This document shows positions 17,758 through 27,032 of a DNA stretch of 64,000 nt, one piece after another. The notes below the pieces were generated by a model. The model saw only the letters and a program-made list of their open reading frames with translations, had not been told where the DNA came from and searched no databases. The position numbers and the translations under genes are program-made. This DNA is from Silicimonas sp. (lineage in GTDB: Bacteria; Pseudomonadota; Alphaproteobacteria; Rhodobacterales; Rhodobacteraceae). Positions within the stretch are counted from its first letter, which is position 1. Each line of letters opens with the position of its first letter. The DNA is taken from NCBI GenBank assembly GCA_022824315.1, contig JAJEAC010000188.1:62001-126000 (forward strand). Reading direction: 5' to 3'.

Positions 17758-19194
17758 TCAAGGTCGTTTCCTTCGCCTCATGCGCACGAAGAGATTTGCC
17801 GGGAACATGGTGAATGCAACTTGTTCACTCACTCCGGCCCGATTGACGGGCAACACGTCGAAGTTGCTGCACAGCATTGCGAGCACCGTTCTGATCTCGA
17901 GCATGGCAAGATTGCGCCCGGGGCAGAAGCGCGGACCGGCTCCGAAGGGGACGAACGCACGGTGATCGTGCGGGCCATGCCTCGCATCCTGTCTGAGGAG
18001 CCAGCGTTCGGGATCGAAGCGATCTCCGTGTACAAAGTGCTCGTCGCGGGTTGCCAGATGACGCAGCAGCATGAAGATCGTGGTTCCCTTGGGGACTTCG
18101 TGATCAAGGATCCTGGTATCGTTCAGGGGCTCCAGCATATGCAGTGGCGCAACAGGCTTGAGACGCATCGATTCGCTGCTGACGGCGTCGATCACTGGCA
18201 TCCTCTTCGTTTGCTCGAAACTCTCCACTCCAGGGGAGTTCAATGCGGTGAGCGCATCGATCTCGCGTCGACAACGATCAATCCAGTCAGGATTTCCGGT
18301 AAGGAGATGAACCGTCCACGCAATCGTGTTTGCCGTCGTGTCCTCGCCAGCAAGCAGAAGGTTGCCGAGATTGGCGAATATCTCCTCATTGGTGACCCGG
18401 GAACCATCGGCCTCCATCTCGATGATGATGGCCTCAAGGAAGTCTCGAGGCGACTGGCGACGCCCTGGTTCGCGTTCAAGACGCTCGCGCACGGCCTTCA
18501 CCATGGCGGCGAACTCAAGCTCTAGCGCGTCCAGCGCACGATCAAGTTCGCGATCCGCCGGAAGGCGGATGAAGCGCCAGTAGGGAAACGGCGAGTTCAA
18601 GCGTCTATGCAGAACCGGAAACACCTTGGCGAGATGGCGATGGATCGTTGGTCCCGACGTCTCCAGCGTGTTGATGTCGATGCCGAAAGCCAGCTGTGTG
18701 GTCACATCGACGGTGAAGCGCATCAGGTCGCGGCAGAGGTCGACGAGTTCTCCCGCGTCAGCTGCCCGCTCCCAGCGTCGCTGCAACCGCCCGACCGTAG
18801 TGGTGAGCTTGGGAAAGAAGTCCTCGATCCTTGCCCGGTTCAGCGCATCTACGACAATGCGGCGCTGTCTGCGCCACTCCTCTCCCTCCGCGGCAAAGAC
18901 CCCCTTGAGCCGCATCTCGGAAGCCGCGGCTTCGAGATAGCTGGGGCGACGAAAGCCGTTCGGGCGATCGGCGAGGAGGCGTTGGATTTCGGCGCGATCC
19001 GAAAGCACCGCCACTCGGTGCGGGCCGAAACGGATTTGGTAGAGCGGACCGTATTCGCTTGCCCAGTCCTCAAGTGCGAGATGCAGGCGGTCGAAGCGGA
19101 TCTGGTGCAGGTTGCCGATCAGGGGCAGTCCTCTCGGACCGGGCAGGCCTTCTGCCGCTGCCCTGCCGAGTCTGCTGTCAATAATGGTGCTCAA
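17758..19194 (-). CDS. Cytochrome P450
   Basis: A heme monooxygenase of about 478 residues. It has the proline-rich hinge GLPGPRGLPLIGNLHQI near the N-terminus and the oxygen-activating I-helix AGEDTTANT (about 282-290 from the TTG start). The ExxR helix is ESMR (341-344), and the heme loop FGAGPRFCPGR has Cys424 as thiolate ligand. The substrate is unknown. AGEDTT and the PERW region resemble the eukaryote-like P450s found in bacteria rather than the CYP101 type. I chose TTG at 19194, with GAGG seven bases upstream; the frame is open to 19347. No ferredoxin or reductase gene is nearby, so it must use redox partners encoded elsewhere. Confidence 0.92.
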   Translation of the reverse strand: MSTIIDSRLGRAAAEGLPGPRGLPLIGNLHQIRFDRLHLALEDWASEYGPLYQIRFGPHRVAVLSDRAEIQRLLADRPNGFRRPSYLEAAASEMRLKGVFAAEGEEWRRQRRIVVDALNRARIEDFFPKLTTTVGRLQRRWERAADAGELVDLCRDLMRFTVDVTTQLAFGIDINTLETSGPTIHRHLAKVFPVLHRRLNSPFPYWRFIRLPADRELDRALDALELEFAAMVKAVRERLEREPGRRQSPRDFLEAIIIEMEADGSRVTNEEIFANLGNLLLAGEDTTANTIAWTVHLLTGNPDWIDRCRREIDALTALNSPGVESFEQTKRMPVIDAVSSESMRLKPVAPLHMLEPLNDTRILDHEVPKGTTIFMLLRHLATRDEHFVHGDRFDPERWLLRQDARHGPHDHRAFVPFGAGPRFCPGRNLAMLEIRTVLAMLCSNFDVLPVNRAGVSEQVAFTMFPANLFVRMRRRKRP

Positions 19195-19448
19195 GTCTGT
19201 TCCTCGGCTTGCGGGCACCTCTCTCTGGGCACCGCAGATTCCCGCCTGGTCGGCGAGCCACGAAGCAATCCAGTTCGCGGTGATCACAGGTGAGAGCGCG
19301 AACGGTTGCTGTCCGCTGCACTTAGGACTTGCCGACACTCGAATCAACGCGCATGTGCCTTGACACCTCTGCCGGCAACCGGAAAGGAGCCTGGCCTGAG
19401 TGCCGACGCGTCGCCAGGACCGGGTTGAGCTTCCCCATCGTTCGGGGC
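19195..19448. other. Intergenic region between P450 and GNAT genes
   Basis: About 250 bases between two minus-strand genes. It should contain the P450 promoter. No gene, clear terminator or repeat was recognised. Confidence 0.4.
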
Positions 19449-20030
19449 TCAGGTCTCCGCTCGACCGCGCCGGTCGTCACGGAGGATGGCATAGAGCACA
19501 TGGTTCCGCCAACACCCGTCGATCTGGAGGTAGCTCTGCGCCACGCCTTCATACTTGTAGCCACAGTTCTCGAGAAGACCACGTGAGGCCGCGTTTTCTG
19601 GCAGGCATGCGCTCTCGACCCTGCTCAGGTCGAGGACCTCGAACGCGTAATGCACCATCGCCGTCAGCGCCTCGCGCATATAGCCTTGCCGCGCATGGTC
19701 CACTCCGATCCAGTAGCCGATCATCCCGGACTGGCTCGGTCCTCGCCGGATGTTCTCCAGCGTGATGGCTCCCAGCAGGCATGCGTCGCTCCGCCGCAAG
19801 AGGAACAGCGGTACTGCCGTGCCTTCACGAATTGAGCGACGCGCCCAATGGACACGATTGACGAACCCCTTGCGAGTCAGGTGATCCGCTGACCATGACG
19901 GCTCCCAAGGCTTCAAGAACTCCGCGCTCTTCCGCCGCAATTCGGACCAAGTCTGGTAGTCGCCCTGGGCGGGAGGACGCAATACCATGCGTTCGGTATC
20001 GATTCTGACGCGGCCTCTCGTCCACAGCAT
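19449..20030 (-). CDS. GNAT-family N-acetyltransferase, RimJ/RimL type
   Basis: A 193-residue RimJ/RimL-like acetyltransferase. It begins with the family's RIDTERMVLRPPAQGDYQTW and has the acetyl-CoA region IGYWIGVDHARQGYMREAL, then RVESACLPENAASRGLLE and the typical NCGYKYEGVAQSY. Ribosomal-protein or small-molecule acetylation is known for relatives; the substrate here is not known. Its ATG at 20030 overlaps the M16 peptidase stop by one base (TGATG), so it is translated by coupling. The thrC-M16-GNAT order is conserved in Rhodobacterales. Confidence 0.93.
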   Translation of the reverse strand: MLWTRGRVRIDTERMVLRPPAQGDYQTWSELRRKSAEFLKPWEPSWSADHLTRKGFVNRVHWARRSIREGTAVPLFLLRRSDACLLGAITLENIRRGPSQSGMIGYWIGVDHARQGYMREALTAMVHYAFEVLDLSRVESACLPENAASRGLLENCGYKYEGVAQSYLQIDGCWRNHVLYAILRDDRRGRAET

Positions 20031-21292
20031 CAGGCCGCCAGTTTGTCCGTGACTTCCTGAACCGTCGGAGCGGTCGCTACCGGTCCATAAAGCGCCAAGG
20101 CTCCCGCACCGGCAGACACCAGCCCGGCCGCCACCTCCCGCACCGACTGCACGCTGATTGAATTGACCTTCTCGATGGTTTCCTCGATCAATGGCACGCG
20201 ATCCCAGATCGACAGGAGTTTCGCTAGACGCTCGGCACGACTCGCTGGCTGCTCGAGCCCCATCAGCAACCCCGCCTTAAGCTGCGCCCTTGCCCGAGCC
20301 ACTTCCGACTCGGTAAGGTCATCAACCGACCGCCGCAGTTCATCCACCGTCAATGCCAGAAGCTCGGGAGCCTCCTTGCCGCTGGTTCCGGCATATATGG
20401 TCAGGAGACCACTGTCCGAATAGGCGCTCGCCTGCGCGAAAATCGTGTAGCACAGCCCACGCTTCTCACGCGCCTCCTGAAAGAGCCGAGAGGACATGCC
20501 GCCGCCCATCGCGATCGAATAGGCCTGCGCGGAATATACGGCATCGTCCCGATAGTCGGGACTCTCAAAGGCCAGCGCAACATGGGCTTGTTCCAGTCCC
20601 TTCTCAACCCTCGTCTCGCCTCCCAGAAAGCGGCCGGGCTCGGCTTCGGCCGATGTCCCGGGTGAAAGATGTGCAAACCTCGCCTCTGTTGCCCGGACGA
20701 TCTCGTCGTGATCGACGGCGCCCGCTGCTGCAACGATCAGGTTGCCGGGCAAGTAGCGCTCGCCGACGAATCCAGACAAATCCTGGCGGCCGAAACGCTC
20801 GACCCGGGACGCAGGACCGAGAATCGGGCGGCCAAGAGGCTGGTCAGGAAAGGCCGTCTCCTGCAGCCAGTCGAAGATTATGTCGTCGGGCGTGTCCAGT
20901 ACCTGGCCGATCTCTTGCAAGATCACGTGCCGCTCGATCTCGATCTCACCCGGATCGAAGGCCGGATTCAGGACGATGTCCGAAAGGACGTCCAGCGCAA
21001 GATCCGTGTGCTCCGCAAGGACGCGTGCATAGAAGGTCGTCATCTCGCGCGACGTATAGGCATTGATGTAGCCGCCGACATCTTCGATCGCCTCGGCGAT
21101 CTGCAGCGCCGACCGGGTTCCAGTGCCCTTGAACGCCATGTGCTCAAGGAAGTGCGCGATTCCGTTCTGCTCGGTGCGCTCGTGGCGTCCGCCCGCCGCA
21201 ACCCAGATGCCCAGAGAGGCGGACTGCAGCCCCGGCATGTGCTCGGTCACGACGCGAACGCCATTTGCAAGCCTGTGAAGTTCAACTGTCAA
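20030..21292 (-). CDS. M16 family zinc metallopeptidase (processing-peptidase-like)
   Basis: A 420-residue M16B peptidase related to mitochondrial processing peptidase beta. The inverted zinc motif HFLEH is at residues 47-51 (His47, Glu50, His51), and the distal glutamate is Glu127 in RHVILQEI, about 76 residues on, as expected. The later inactive-like M16 C-terminal repeat (GGGMSSRLFQEAREKRGLCY) is present. TTG at 21292 overlaps the thrC stop as TTGA, with GGGAGGG nine bases upstream, so thrC and this gene are coupled. An ATG farther up at 21322 would overlap thrC more. The enzyme is probably cytoplasmic, as no signal peptide is seen. Confidence 0.95.
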   Translation of the reverse strand: MTVELHRLANGVRVVTEHMPGLQSASLGIWVAAGGRHERTEQNGIAHFLEHMAFKGTGTRSALQIAEAIEDVGGYINAYTSREMTTFYARVLAEHTDLALDVLSDIVLNPAFDPGEIEIERHVILQEIGQVLDTPDDIIFDWLQETAFPDQPLGRPILGPASRVERFGRQDLSGFVGERYLPGNLIVAAAGAVDHDEIVRATEARFAHLSPGTSAEAEPGRFLGGETRVEKGLEQAHVALAFESPDYRDDAVYSAQAYSIAMGGGMSSRLFQEAREKRGLCYTIFAQASAYSDSGLLTIYAGTSGKEAPELLALTVDELRRSVDDLTESEVARARAQLKAGLLMGLEQPASRAERLAKLLSIWDRVPLIEETIEKVNSISVQSVREVAAGLVSAGAGALALYGPVATAPTVQEVTDKLAA

Positions 21293-22680
21293 GCGGCCCG
21301 ACCCTCCCTGATCGCACGGCAAAGTTCGGCGAGGTTGTTCTCAACCTGCGTCACTCGCTCGGGCCGCTCATAAAGATCTGCCATCCGGATGGGAAGGGGG
21401 GGACAAATGCCTGTCGCCCGCTCCACCGCGTCCGGGAACTTGGCAGGATCAGCCGTGGCGAGCGCAATCATCGGAACGCGCGGCTCTGCCAATCGATCAG
21501 CCACTTCGAGACCGACTGCGGTGTGAGGGCAGACAAGCTGGCCACTCGCATCATGCACCGCCCCGATCCTGGACATGGTTTCCTCTTCCGAAACGCGCCC
21601 GCTTACAAAGCCCTCGCCGATTCCACCGAGCGCGGCATCGGTGATCCGAAACCCGTTTCCGGATCTCAGTTCATCCATCAGTGACCTGACCGCATCGGCG
21701 TCGCGCCCGTATGCATCGAACAAGAGACGCTCGAAATTGGAACTCACCTGGATGTCCATCGAAGGACTGATCGAGGGTCGGACCTCGCCGATTCGATATT
21801 CCCCGGACGCGAGCGCGCGGTGCAGGATGTCGTTCTGGTTCGTCGCGATCACCAGCCGCCCGATGGGCAGTCCCATGCGCCGCGCAATCTCGCCCGCGTA
21901 GATATCGCCAAAGTTGCCCGTTGGCACACAGAAGCTGACTTTCCGGTCGGGCGCGCCGAGGGCCATGGCGGAAGTGAAGTAGTAGACGACCTGCGCCATC
22001 ACGCGCGCCCAATTTATGGAATTCACGGCCGCAAGACGCATCTCCTCGCGAAACGCCCGGTCAGCGAACATGTCCTTCAGATGGCGCTGACAATCGTCGA
22101 ACGTGCCTTCGACCGCAAAGGTACGCACATTCGCCTCCGTCGGCGTGGTCATCTGGCGTCTCTGCACCTCGGATACCTTGCCATGAGGGTAGAGTATGCA
22201 GACGTCCACGTTGTCGAGCCCGCGGAACGCCTCGATCGCGGCGCTCCCGGTATCACCGCTGGTCGCGCCCACTATGGTGACGCTCTCGCCCCGCCGCTGC
22301 AGCACGGATTGGAACATCTGGCCGATGAGCTGCATGGCAAAGTCCTTGAAGGCAAGCGTCGGACCGTGGAAAAGTTCCAGAAGCCAAACTCCGTCGCCAA
22401 CCTGTTTCAGGGGCGCACGGCTGACGTGGCCAAACCCTGCATAGGCAGCCTTGATCGCCGCACGAAACTCGTCCTCCTCGAAGGTGTCGCCCACGAACGG
22501 CCGCATGACCGCAAACGCAACGTCCTCGTAGGTCTTGCCTTGCAGCATGGCGATCTCGCGCCGCTCGAATGCCGGCACCTCGGCAGGCACGTAGAGTCCC
22601 CCGTCGGTGGCAAGCCCGGACAGCATTGCCTCTTCGAAGAGCAACTCCGGAGCCTTTCCTCGTGTCGAGACGTATTTCAT
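21289..22680 (-). CDS. thrC: Threonine synthase
   Basis: A 463-residue pyridoxal-phosphate enzyme that converts O-phosphohomoserine to threonine. The cofactor lysine is Lys112 in PTLAFKDFAMQ, and the N-terminus MKYVSTRGKAPELLFEEA is that of the long proteobacterial threonine synthases. The phosphate-binding region GATSGDTGSAAIEAF and CVPTGNFGDIYAG are clear. It ends in a TTGA overlap with the M16 peptidase gene and starts nine bases after SURF1. This links amino-acid synthesis to the respiratory-assembly operon, a conserved order in this group. Confidence 0.97.
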   Translation of the reverse strand: MKYVSTRGKAPELLFEEAMLSGLATDGGLYVPAEVPAFERREIAMLQGKTYEDVAFAVMRPFVGDTFEEDEFRAAIKAAYAGFGHVSRAPLKQVGDGVWLLELFHGPTLAFKDFAMQLIGQMFQSVLQRRGESVTIVGATSGDTGSAAIEAFRGLDNVDVCILYPHGKVSEVQRRQMTTPTEANVRTFAVEGTFDDCQRHLKDMFADRAFREEMRLAAVNSINWARVMAQVVYYFTSAMALGAPDRKVSFCVPTGNFGDIYAGEIARRMGLPIGRLVIATNQNDILHRALASGEYRIGEVRPSISPSMDIQVSSNFERLLFDAYGRDADAVRSLMDELRSGNGFRITDAALGGIGEGFVSGRVSEEETMSRIGAVHDASGQLVCPHTAVGLEVADRLAEPRVPMIALATADPAKFPDAVERATGICPPLPIRMADLYERPERVTQVENNLAELCRAIREGRAA

Positions 22681-22689
22681 GGCTGATCC

Positions 22690-23361
22690 TCAGACTGTCC
22701 GTTTCCGAATACGCCAGAGCAGAAAGAGAGTCATCACCGCCCAGACTGCCGCCAGTCCGAACCACTGAACAGCATATCCCAGGTGACTGTTTGGAATGCC
22801 TTCCGTCGTCACTGGGAGCGGCGTTGCCGGCGGAGCGTTGCTCGAAGCCTCCCGGGTCACGACAAGAACAGGCTCTGTCCGCAGTTCTTTGGCCATCGCA
22901 GCCACGTCACGCCCGTACCAGACCCCGGCTTCGCGGTCAGGCTGCGGCGTCCAGCGGTCAACTTCGTCAGGCCAGTGAAGATTGCCAAGCACAGTCACCG
23001 ATGCGGCCGACATGGCGTGGGACCGGTTCGCGACCGCCACGGCCCCCCTATCCACCATGATTCGCCTTCCGTCCACCGTCTCGAAGGAGGCGACAAGCCT
23101 GTAGGCCGGTCCAACCCGCGGCAAACTCACCAGCACAGCGACATCCGCGCCGTCGAAGTCGCCATTGACGATGACGGGAAGGTACTTGTCGCGTTCGGCG
23201 ACCGGCGCCGCTGGAAGCGGAACGGGGTCTGCGGCAATCTTCGATTCGATTTCAGAGAGGATGCCTTCTTTCCAAGCCAGCCTTTGCAACTGCCAAACGC
23301 CCAGTGACGCGAGCAGGCAGAAGCCACCAATGCCGACGATCAATGGAAAGAGCAGTCGCAT
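22690..23361 (-). CDS. SURF1 family cytochrome oxidase assembly protein
   Basis: A 223-residue inner-membrane protein with two hydrophobic segments (about 5-22 and 198-214) flanking a periplasmic domain, the SURF1 topology. Typical pieces are LGVWQLQRLAWKEGIL and GRRIMVDRGAVAVA, with a terminal membrane helix preceded by NSHLGYAVQWFGLA. SURF1 (Shy1) proteins help insert heme a into subunit I of cytochrome c oxidase. It stands between ctaE and thrC. A DUF983 gene that often sits between ctaE and SURF1 in relatives is absent; only 94 bases separate them. Confidence 0.94.
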   Translation of the reverse strand: MRLLFPLIVGIGGFCLLASLGVWQLQRLAWKEGILSEIESKIAADPVPLPAAPVAERDKYLPVIVNGDFDGADVAVLVSLPRVGPAYRLVASFETVDGRRIMVDRGAVAVANRSHAMSAASVTVLGNLHWPDEVDRWTPQPDREAGVWYGRDVAAMAKELRTEPVLVVTREASSNAPPATPLPVTTEGIPNSHLGYAVQWFGLAAVWAVMTLFLLWRIRKRTV

Positions 23362-23455
23362 GTCCCCAAGCCTCTGCGCCGTTCCCGAAACTGCACGAAT
23401 CGCGCCCGGAGCGAAACCCCCGGCGCTGCGCTGTCACACGGCAATTCGCTCTGGG

Positions 23456-24274
23456 TCAGCTGCCCCAGATGTAGATCGACGCGAAGAGAAACAGCCAGAC
23501 GACATCGACGAAGTGCCAGTACCAGGCCGCGGCCTCGTACCCGACATGGCGTTCGGCGGTGAAGTGCCCGGCCCGTACGCGCAGGTAGCACACGAACAGA
23601 AATATCGTGCCGATGATCACATGAAACCCGTGAAACCCGGTCGCCATGAAAAAGGTTGCTCCATAGATGTTGCCCGAGAATCCGAATGCGGCGTGGCTGT
23701 ACTCATAGGCTTGGAAGACCGTGAAGAGCACGCCGAGAATGATCGCGACGATGAGCCCGGTCGCCATGTCCTTGCGGTTGTTCTCATGCGCGATCGCATG
23801 ATGCGCCCAAGTCGCCGCCGCCCCGGAGCAGAGAAGGATCAGAGTGTTGATGAGCGGCAGATGCCAGGGATCGAAGGTCTCGATGCCGGCAGGCGGCCAG
23901 ACGCCGTCCACCGCCGGGCTTTCGGGGCTCATGGGATAAAGCGCGTTCTTGAAGAACGCCCAGAACCATGCCGAAAAAAACATGACTTCCGACATGATGA
24001 ACATGATGAATCCGTAGCGGAGACCGATTCTCACGACCGGAGTGTGGTCGCCGACGATGGATTCCCGGATCACGTCCGCCCACCAGGCATACATGACATA
24101 GAAGACGCCAATCAGGCCGATGATGAACAAGTAGGGCTGCTTCAGGTTTTCCGGGGTGTTCTGCCCGAATGCCAGCACAAAGCCGAACAGCATGATGAAG
24201 CCGGAAACCGCACCGATGAACGGCCAGACCGACGGGTGCAGGATGTGATAATCGTGGTTCTTTTCGTGCGCCAT
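23456..24274 (-). CDS. ctaE: Cytochrome c oxidase subunit III
   Basis: A 272-residue protein with seven predicted membrane segments, the normal form of aa3-type subunit III. It begins [23 protein letters not shown] and includes [26 protein letters not shown] near the C-terminus and the [12 protein letters not shown] helix. The subunit stabilises proton pumping by subunit I and binds lipids. It lies 19 bases after ctaG on the same strand and ends the oxidase part of the operon. Subunit I (ctaD) is not in the window, as is common in Rhodobacter and Paracoccus relatives. Confidence 0.97.
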   Translation of the reverse strand: MAHEKNHDYHILHPSVWPFIGAVSGFIMLFGFVLAFGQNTPENLKQPYLFIIGLIGVFYVMYAWWADVIRESIVGDHTPVVRIGLRYGFIMFIMSEVMFFSAWFWAFFKNALYPMSPESPAVDGVWPPAGIETFDPWHLPLINTLILLCSGAAATWAHHAIAHENNRKDMATGLIVAIILGVLFTVFQAYEYSHAAFGFSGNIYGATFFMATGFHGFHVIIGTIFLFVCYLRVRAGHFTAERHVGYEAAAWYWHFVDVVWLFLFASIYIWGS

Positions 24275-24293
24275 GCCGGCCTTCTCCAGGGTT

Positions 24294-24881
24294 CTAGTTC
24301 AGTTGCGCTTCCGTCCCGTCCTCGCCGAGTGCCGCCTGTTCGGAACGGTAGTCTGCGGGCAGGTCCGCGTCATGAAACGTGTAGGACAGCGTGATGGTCC
24401 TGACAAACCTTGCATCGGGATCGTCAAGAATTGCGGGTTCAATGAAGAAGCTGACCGGCATGCTGACCCGCTGGCCCGGTTCAAGCACCTGCAGTTCGAA
24501 ACAGAAGCAGTCGATTTTCGAGAAGTAGGAACCGGCGGAAAACGGCGCAACATTGAAGCTTGCCGTGCCCGCAATCGTTCGGTTCGTCGGGTTGTAGGCC
24601 TCGTAGAACGCCAGGCCCTCCGCGCCGATCCGGATCGGCATCTTGACCTGTTCCGGCTTGAACTCCCATGGCATTCCCGACGCGGTCGACGCATCGAAAC
24701 GGACCGTGATCACTTCTTCCAGCGGTTTATCAAGCGGGGATTCGGCAACATCCGTCGTGCCACCCCATCCGGTGACCCTGCAAAAGAGATCGTAGAGGGG
24801 CACCGACACCCATGCGAGCGATCCCATGACCAGGACCACGCCGAGAAGTCTTGCCGCTGTCCGCTGCCGTGCGTCCATCAT
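24294..24881 (-). CDS. ctaG: Cytochrome c oxidase assembly protein CtaG/Cox11
   Basis: A 195-residue copper chaperone for the CuB site of subunit I. One membrane anchor (about 11-30) is followed by a periplasmic immunoglobulin-like domain. The copper ligands are in the CFCF motif, Cys125 and Cys127, within [18 protein letters not shown]; Cys34 ([11 protein letters not shown]) near the membrane is also conserved in the family. Its ATG overlaps the stop of the upstream small membrane gene as ATGA, showing coupled translation. Confidence 0.96.
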   Translation of the reverse strand: MMDARQRTAARLLGVVLVMGSLAWVSVPLYDLFCRVTGWGGTTDVAESPLDKPLEEVITVRFDASTASGMPWEFKPEQVKMPIRIGAEGLAFYEAYNPTNRTIAGTASFNVAPFSAGSYFSKIDCFCFELQVLEPGQRVSMPVSFFIEPAILDDPDARFVRTITLSYTFHDADLPADYRSEQAALGEDGTEAQLN

Positions 24882-25066
24882 GATCCGGCAACCTCCATCC
24901 CGGGACGCACGACATGATCAAACCCCTGCAGCGGATCGCCGCGCTTCACCTTCACTACGGTCAACGCGAAGACAATCGCAACGAAGACAGCGAGCGCGAC
25001 CGCAACGCCAAGATTCCGCGAAAGACGGCGCGCGTGCAACTCGTGGGTGGCCCTGATGCCGCTCAT
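24878..25066 (-). CDS. Small single-pass membrane protein between ctaB and ctaG (CoxF-like)
   Basis: A 62-residue protein with a basic N-terminus (ATHELHARRLSRN), one membrane segment (LGVAVALAVFVAIVFALTVV) and a short periplasmic tail. It overlaps ctaB upstream and ctaG downstream by four bases each (ATGA). Small unassigned proteins of this size occur at the same place in Rhodobacter and Paracoccus oxidase operons, where they have been called CoxF. A role in oxidase assembly is inferred from position only. Confidence 0.85.
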   Translation of the reverse strand: MSGIRATHELHARRLSRNLGVAVALAVFVAIVFALTVVKVKRGDPLQGFDHVVRPGMEVAGS

Positions 25067-25986
25067 AACGCCTGCCTCACGACCGCGTCCGCCAGGAACG
25101 CGCCGAAATGCAAAAAGAGGTAAAACAGCGAGGCGCGGAAGAACGCCTTTTCCGCGGCATAGCCGTCACATTGGGCAACAGTCTCGTCCCGCCTGCATAT
25201 CTGAACCGCGCCCCATACGAACATGAGGTTCAAAACGACGGCAGCCGCAAGGCTCACCGGGCCACCAATCGGACCCAGAGCAAGCCAGAGCGACACGGGC
25301 ACGAGGAGCAGCGTGTAGGCAAGGATGTGCCTCCGCGCCACGGGACGGCCGTGCGTCACCGTAAGCATCGGGATGCCTGCATCCTCGTAATCGGACCGCA
25401 TGAACAGGGCCAAGGCCCAGAAGTGCGGCGGTGTCCACATGAAGATCAGTGCGAACATCAGGCAGGCTTCCAGGGAGATGCTTCCCGTTGCCGCGATCCA
25501 GCCAATCATCGGCGGAAAGGCACCGGCCGCTCCACCGATCACGATGTTCTGCGGCGTCCGACGCTTCAGCCACATCGTGTAGATCAGGACGTAGAACGAG
25601 ATCGTGACAGCCAGGAAGGAAGCCGCGAGCATGTTCGTCGCCAAGCCCAGCATCACGACCGAAAGGCCGGACAGGCCGACACCGATCGCCAAGGCTTCGT
25701 CGGGCGCGACACGACCACTCGGGATCGGACGGTTCATCGTCCGCCGCATGACCGAGTCGATATCCGCATCGTACCACATGTTCAGGGCGCCAGCGGCACC
25801 TGCCCCGAGCGCAATGAACAGCATTGCCGCGACCGCTTCGACCGCGTGCAGCGACGCCGGGGCGACCAGCAGGCCAACCAGCGCCGTGAAGACCACGAGT
25901 GACATCACTCTTGGCTTCAGCAGCGCAACGTAGTCGCCGAATGTCGGCTCGTGCTCGTGCGCCGCGCTGATTGCGAGGTCCGGCAT
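25063..25986 (-). CDS. ctaB: Protoheme IX farnesyltransferase
   Basis: A 307-residue UbiA-superfamily membrane protein that attaches a farnesyl chain to heme b to form heme O, the first step to heme a. The allylic-diphosphate binding site is NMWYDADIDSVMRRTMNRP (about 69-87, with Asp73, Asp75 and Asp77), and a second region FMWTPPHFWALALFMRSDYE lies in the later half. About eight to nine membrane helices are visible. It starts seven bases after ctaC ends and its stop overlaps the next small gene, so it is part of the oxidase operon. Confidence 0.97.
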   Translation of the reverse strand: MPDLAISAAHEHEPTFGDYVALLKPRVMSLVVFTALVGLLVAPASLHAVEAVAAMLFIALGAGAAGALNMWYDADIDSVMRRTMNRPIPSGRVAPDEALAIGVGLSGLSVVMLGLATNMLAASFLAVTISFYVLIYTMWLKRRTPQNIVIGGAAGAFPPMIGWIAATGSISLEACLMFALIFMWTPPHFWALALFMRSDYEDAGIPMLTVTHGRPVARRHILAYTLLLVPVSLWLALGPIGGPVSLAAAVVLNLMFVWGAVQICRRDETVAQCDGYAAEKAFFRASLFYLFLHFGAFLADAVVRQAL

Positions 25987-25992
25987 TCGCTG

Positions 25993-26874
25993 CTACTCGC
26001 TTGCCGCCAACCGGATCGGACCGGGCTCGATGTAGGTCCCGGCCGCACGGGTGTCGGCGGTCCATGCGTCGTATTCGGCGGCTGTCACCGCCTTGACCGT
26101 GATCGGCATGTAGGAATGGCTGAGGCCGCAAAGCTCGGAACACTGCCCGAAATAGACCCCCTCATGGCCTTCGTCGACCTTGAACCAAAGCTCGGCAAGG
26201 CGGCCCGGAACGGCGTCCTGTTTCACGCCGAATGACGGGATGGTCCAAGCATGGATCACGTCGGCGGCAGTGACTTGAACGACGACGACCTTGCCGGTCG
26301 GAATCACGACCGAAGTATCCGTGGCGAGGAGGAAATGCTCGTCCGTGTAACCGGCTTCGGCCAGTTGCTGCGAGGTTTCCGGCGTCAGCTGGTTCGCGCT
26401 GTCAATGCCGATCATGTAGCTCGCAAACCCGATGTCCTCGTCTGGATACTCGTACTCCCAGTACCACTGGTTACCGGTCGCCTTGATGAACACCTCCGGC
26501 TCCGGGATGATCTGCTGCTTGAACAGCACCGGAAGCGAAAACGCCCCGATGAAGACCAGGATCACGATCGGAATGACGGTCCAGGCCACTTCGACCGGCG
26601 TGTTGTGCGTGAAACTGGCCGGGTTCGGATTGGCGCGACGATTGAAACGCAGGATGCAGATCAGAAGAAGCGCCATGACGAACACCGAAATCGCGGTGAT
26701 GATGATGAGCACCATTCCATCCAGCCACTGGATGTCACGCGCGAGTTCGGTCGTGGGCGTCTGGAAACCAAGCCCGGCCTGGTCCGGTTGCCCGATGAAA
26801 GGCAAATCCTGCGCATATGCAGCGGTTCCGGCAACTGGCATGGTCAGGCCAGTGAGGAGAGTTCTGAGGCGCAT
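25993..26874 (-). CDS. ctaC: Cytochrome c oxidase subunit II
   Basis: A 293-residue precursor with a cleavable signal (AYA-QD near residue 21), two membrane helices (about 54-76 and 97-116) and a periplasmic cupredoxin domain. The CuA ligands are His208, Cys245, Glu247, Cys249, His253 and Met256 in [14 protein letters not shown]. The aromatic region [11 protein letters not shown], which relays electrons, is intact. It leads the minus-strand oxidase operon and faces tldD across about 160 bases. Confidence 0.97.
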   Translation of the reverse strand: MRLRTLLTGLTMPVAGTAAYAQDLPFIGQPDQAGLGFQTPTTELARDIQWLDGMVLIIITAISVFVMALLLICILRFNRRANPNPASFTHNTPVEVAWTVIPIVILVFIGAFSLPVLFKQQIIPEPEVFIKATGNQWYWEYEYPDEDIGFASYMIGIDSANQLTPETSQQLAEAGYTDEHFLLATDTSVVIPTGKVVVVQVTAADVIHAWTIPSFGVKQDAVPGRLAELWFKVDEGHEGVYFGQCSELCGLSHSYMPITVKAVTAAEYDAWTADTRAAGTYIEPGPIRLAASE

Positions 26875-27032
26875 CAGTCAAGGATCCTGTTCGCAGTGGC
26901 ATTCTGGCATGCCTAAAGTCGGCATGTCCCGCCGGTTGTTCTTCAGACGCTAGAAACCATATAAGATGTGCATGAACAAGGCATCTGATTGCGGCATTCA
27001 GACGCTTTTCCGCATCGCAGAAGGAGCCAGGC

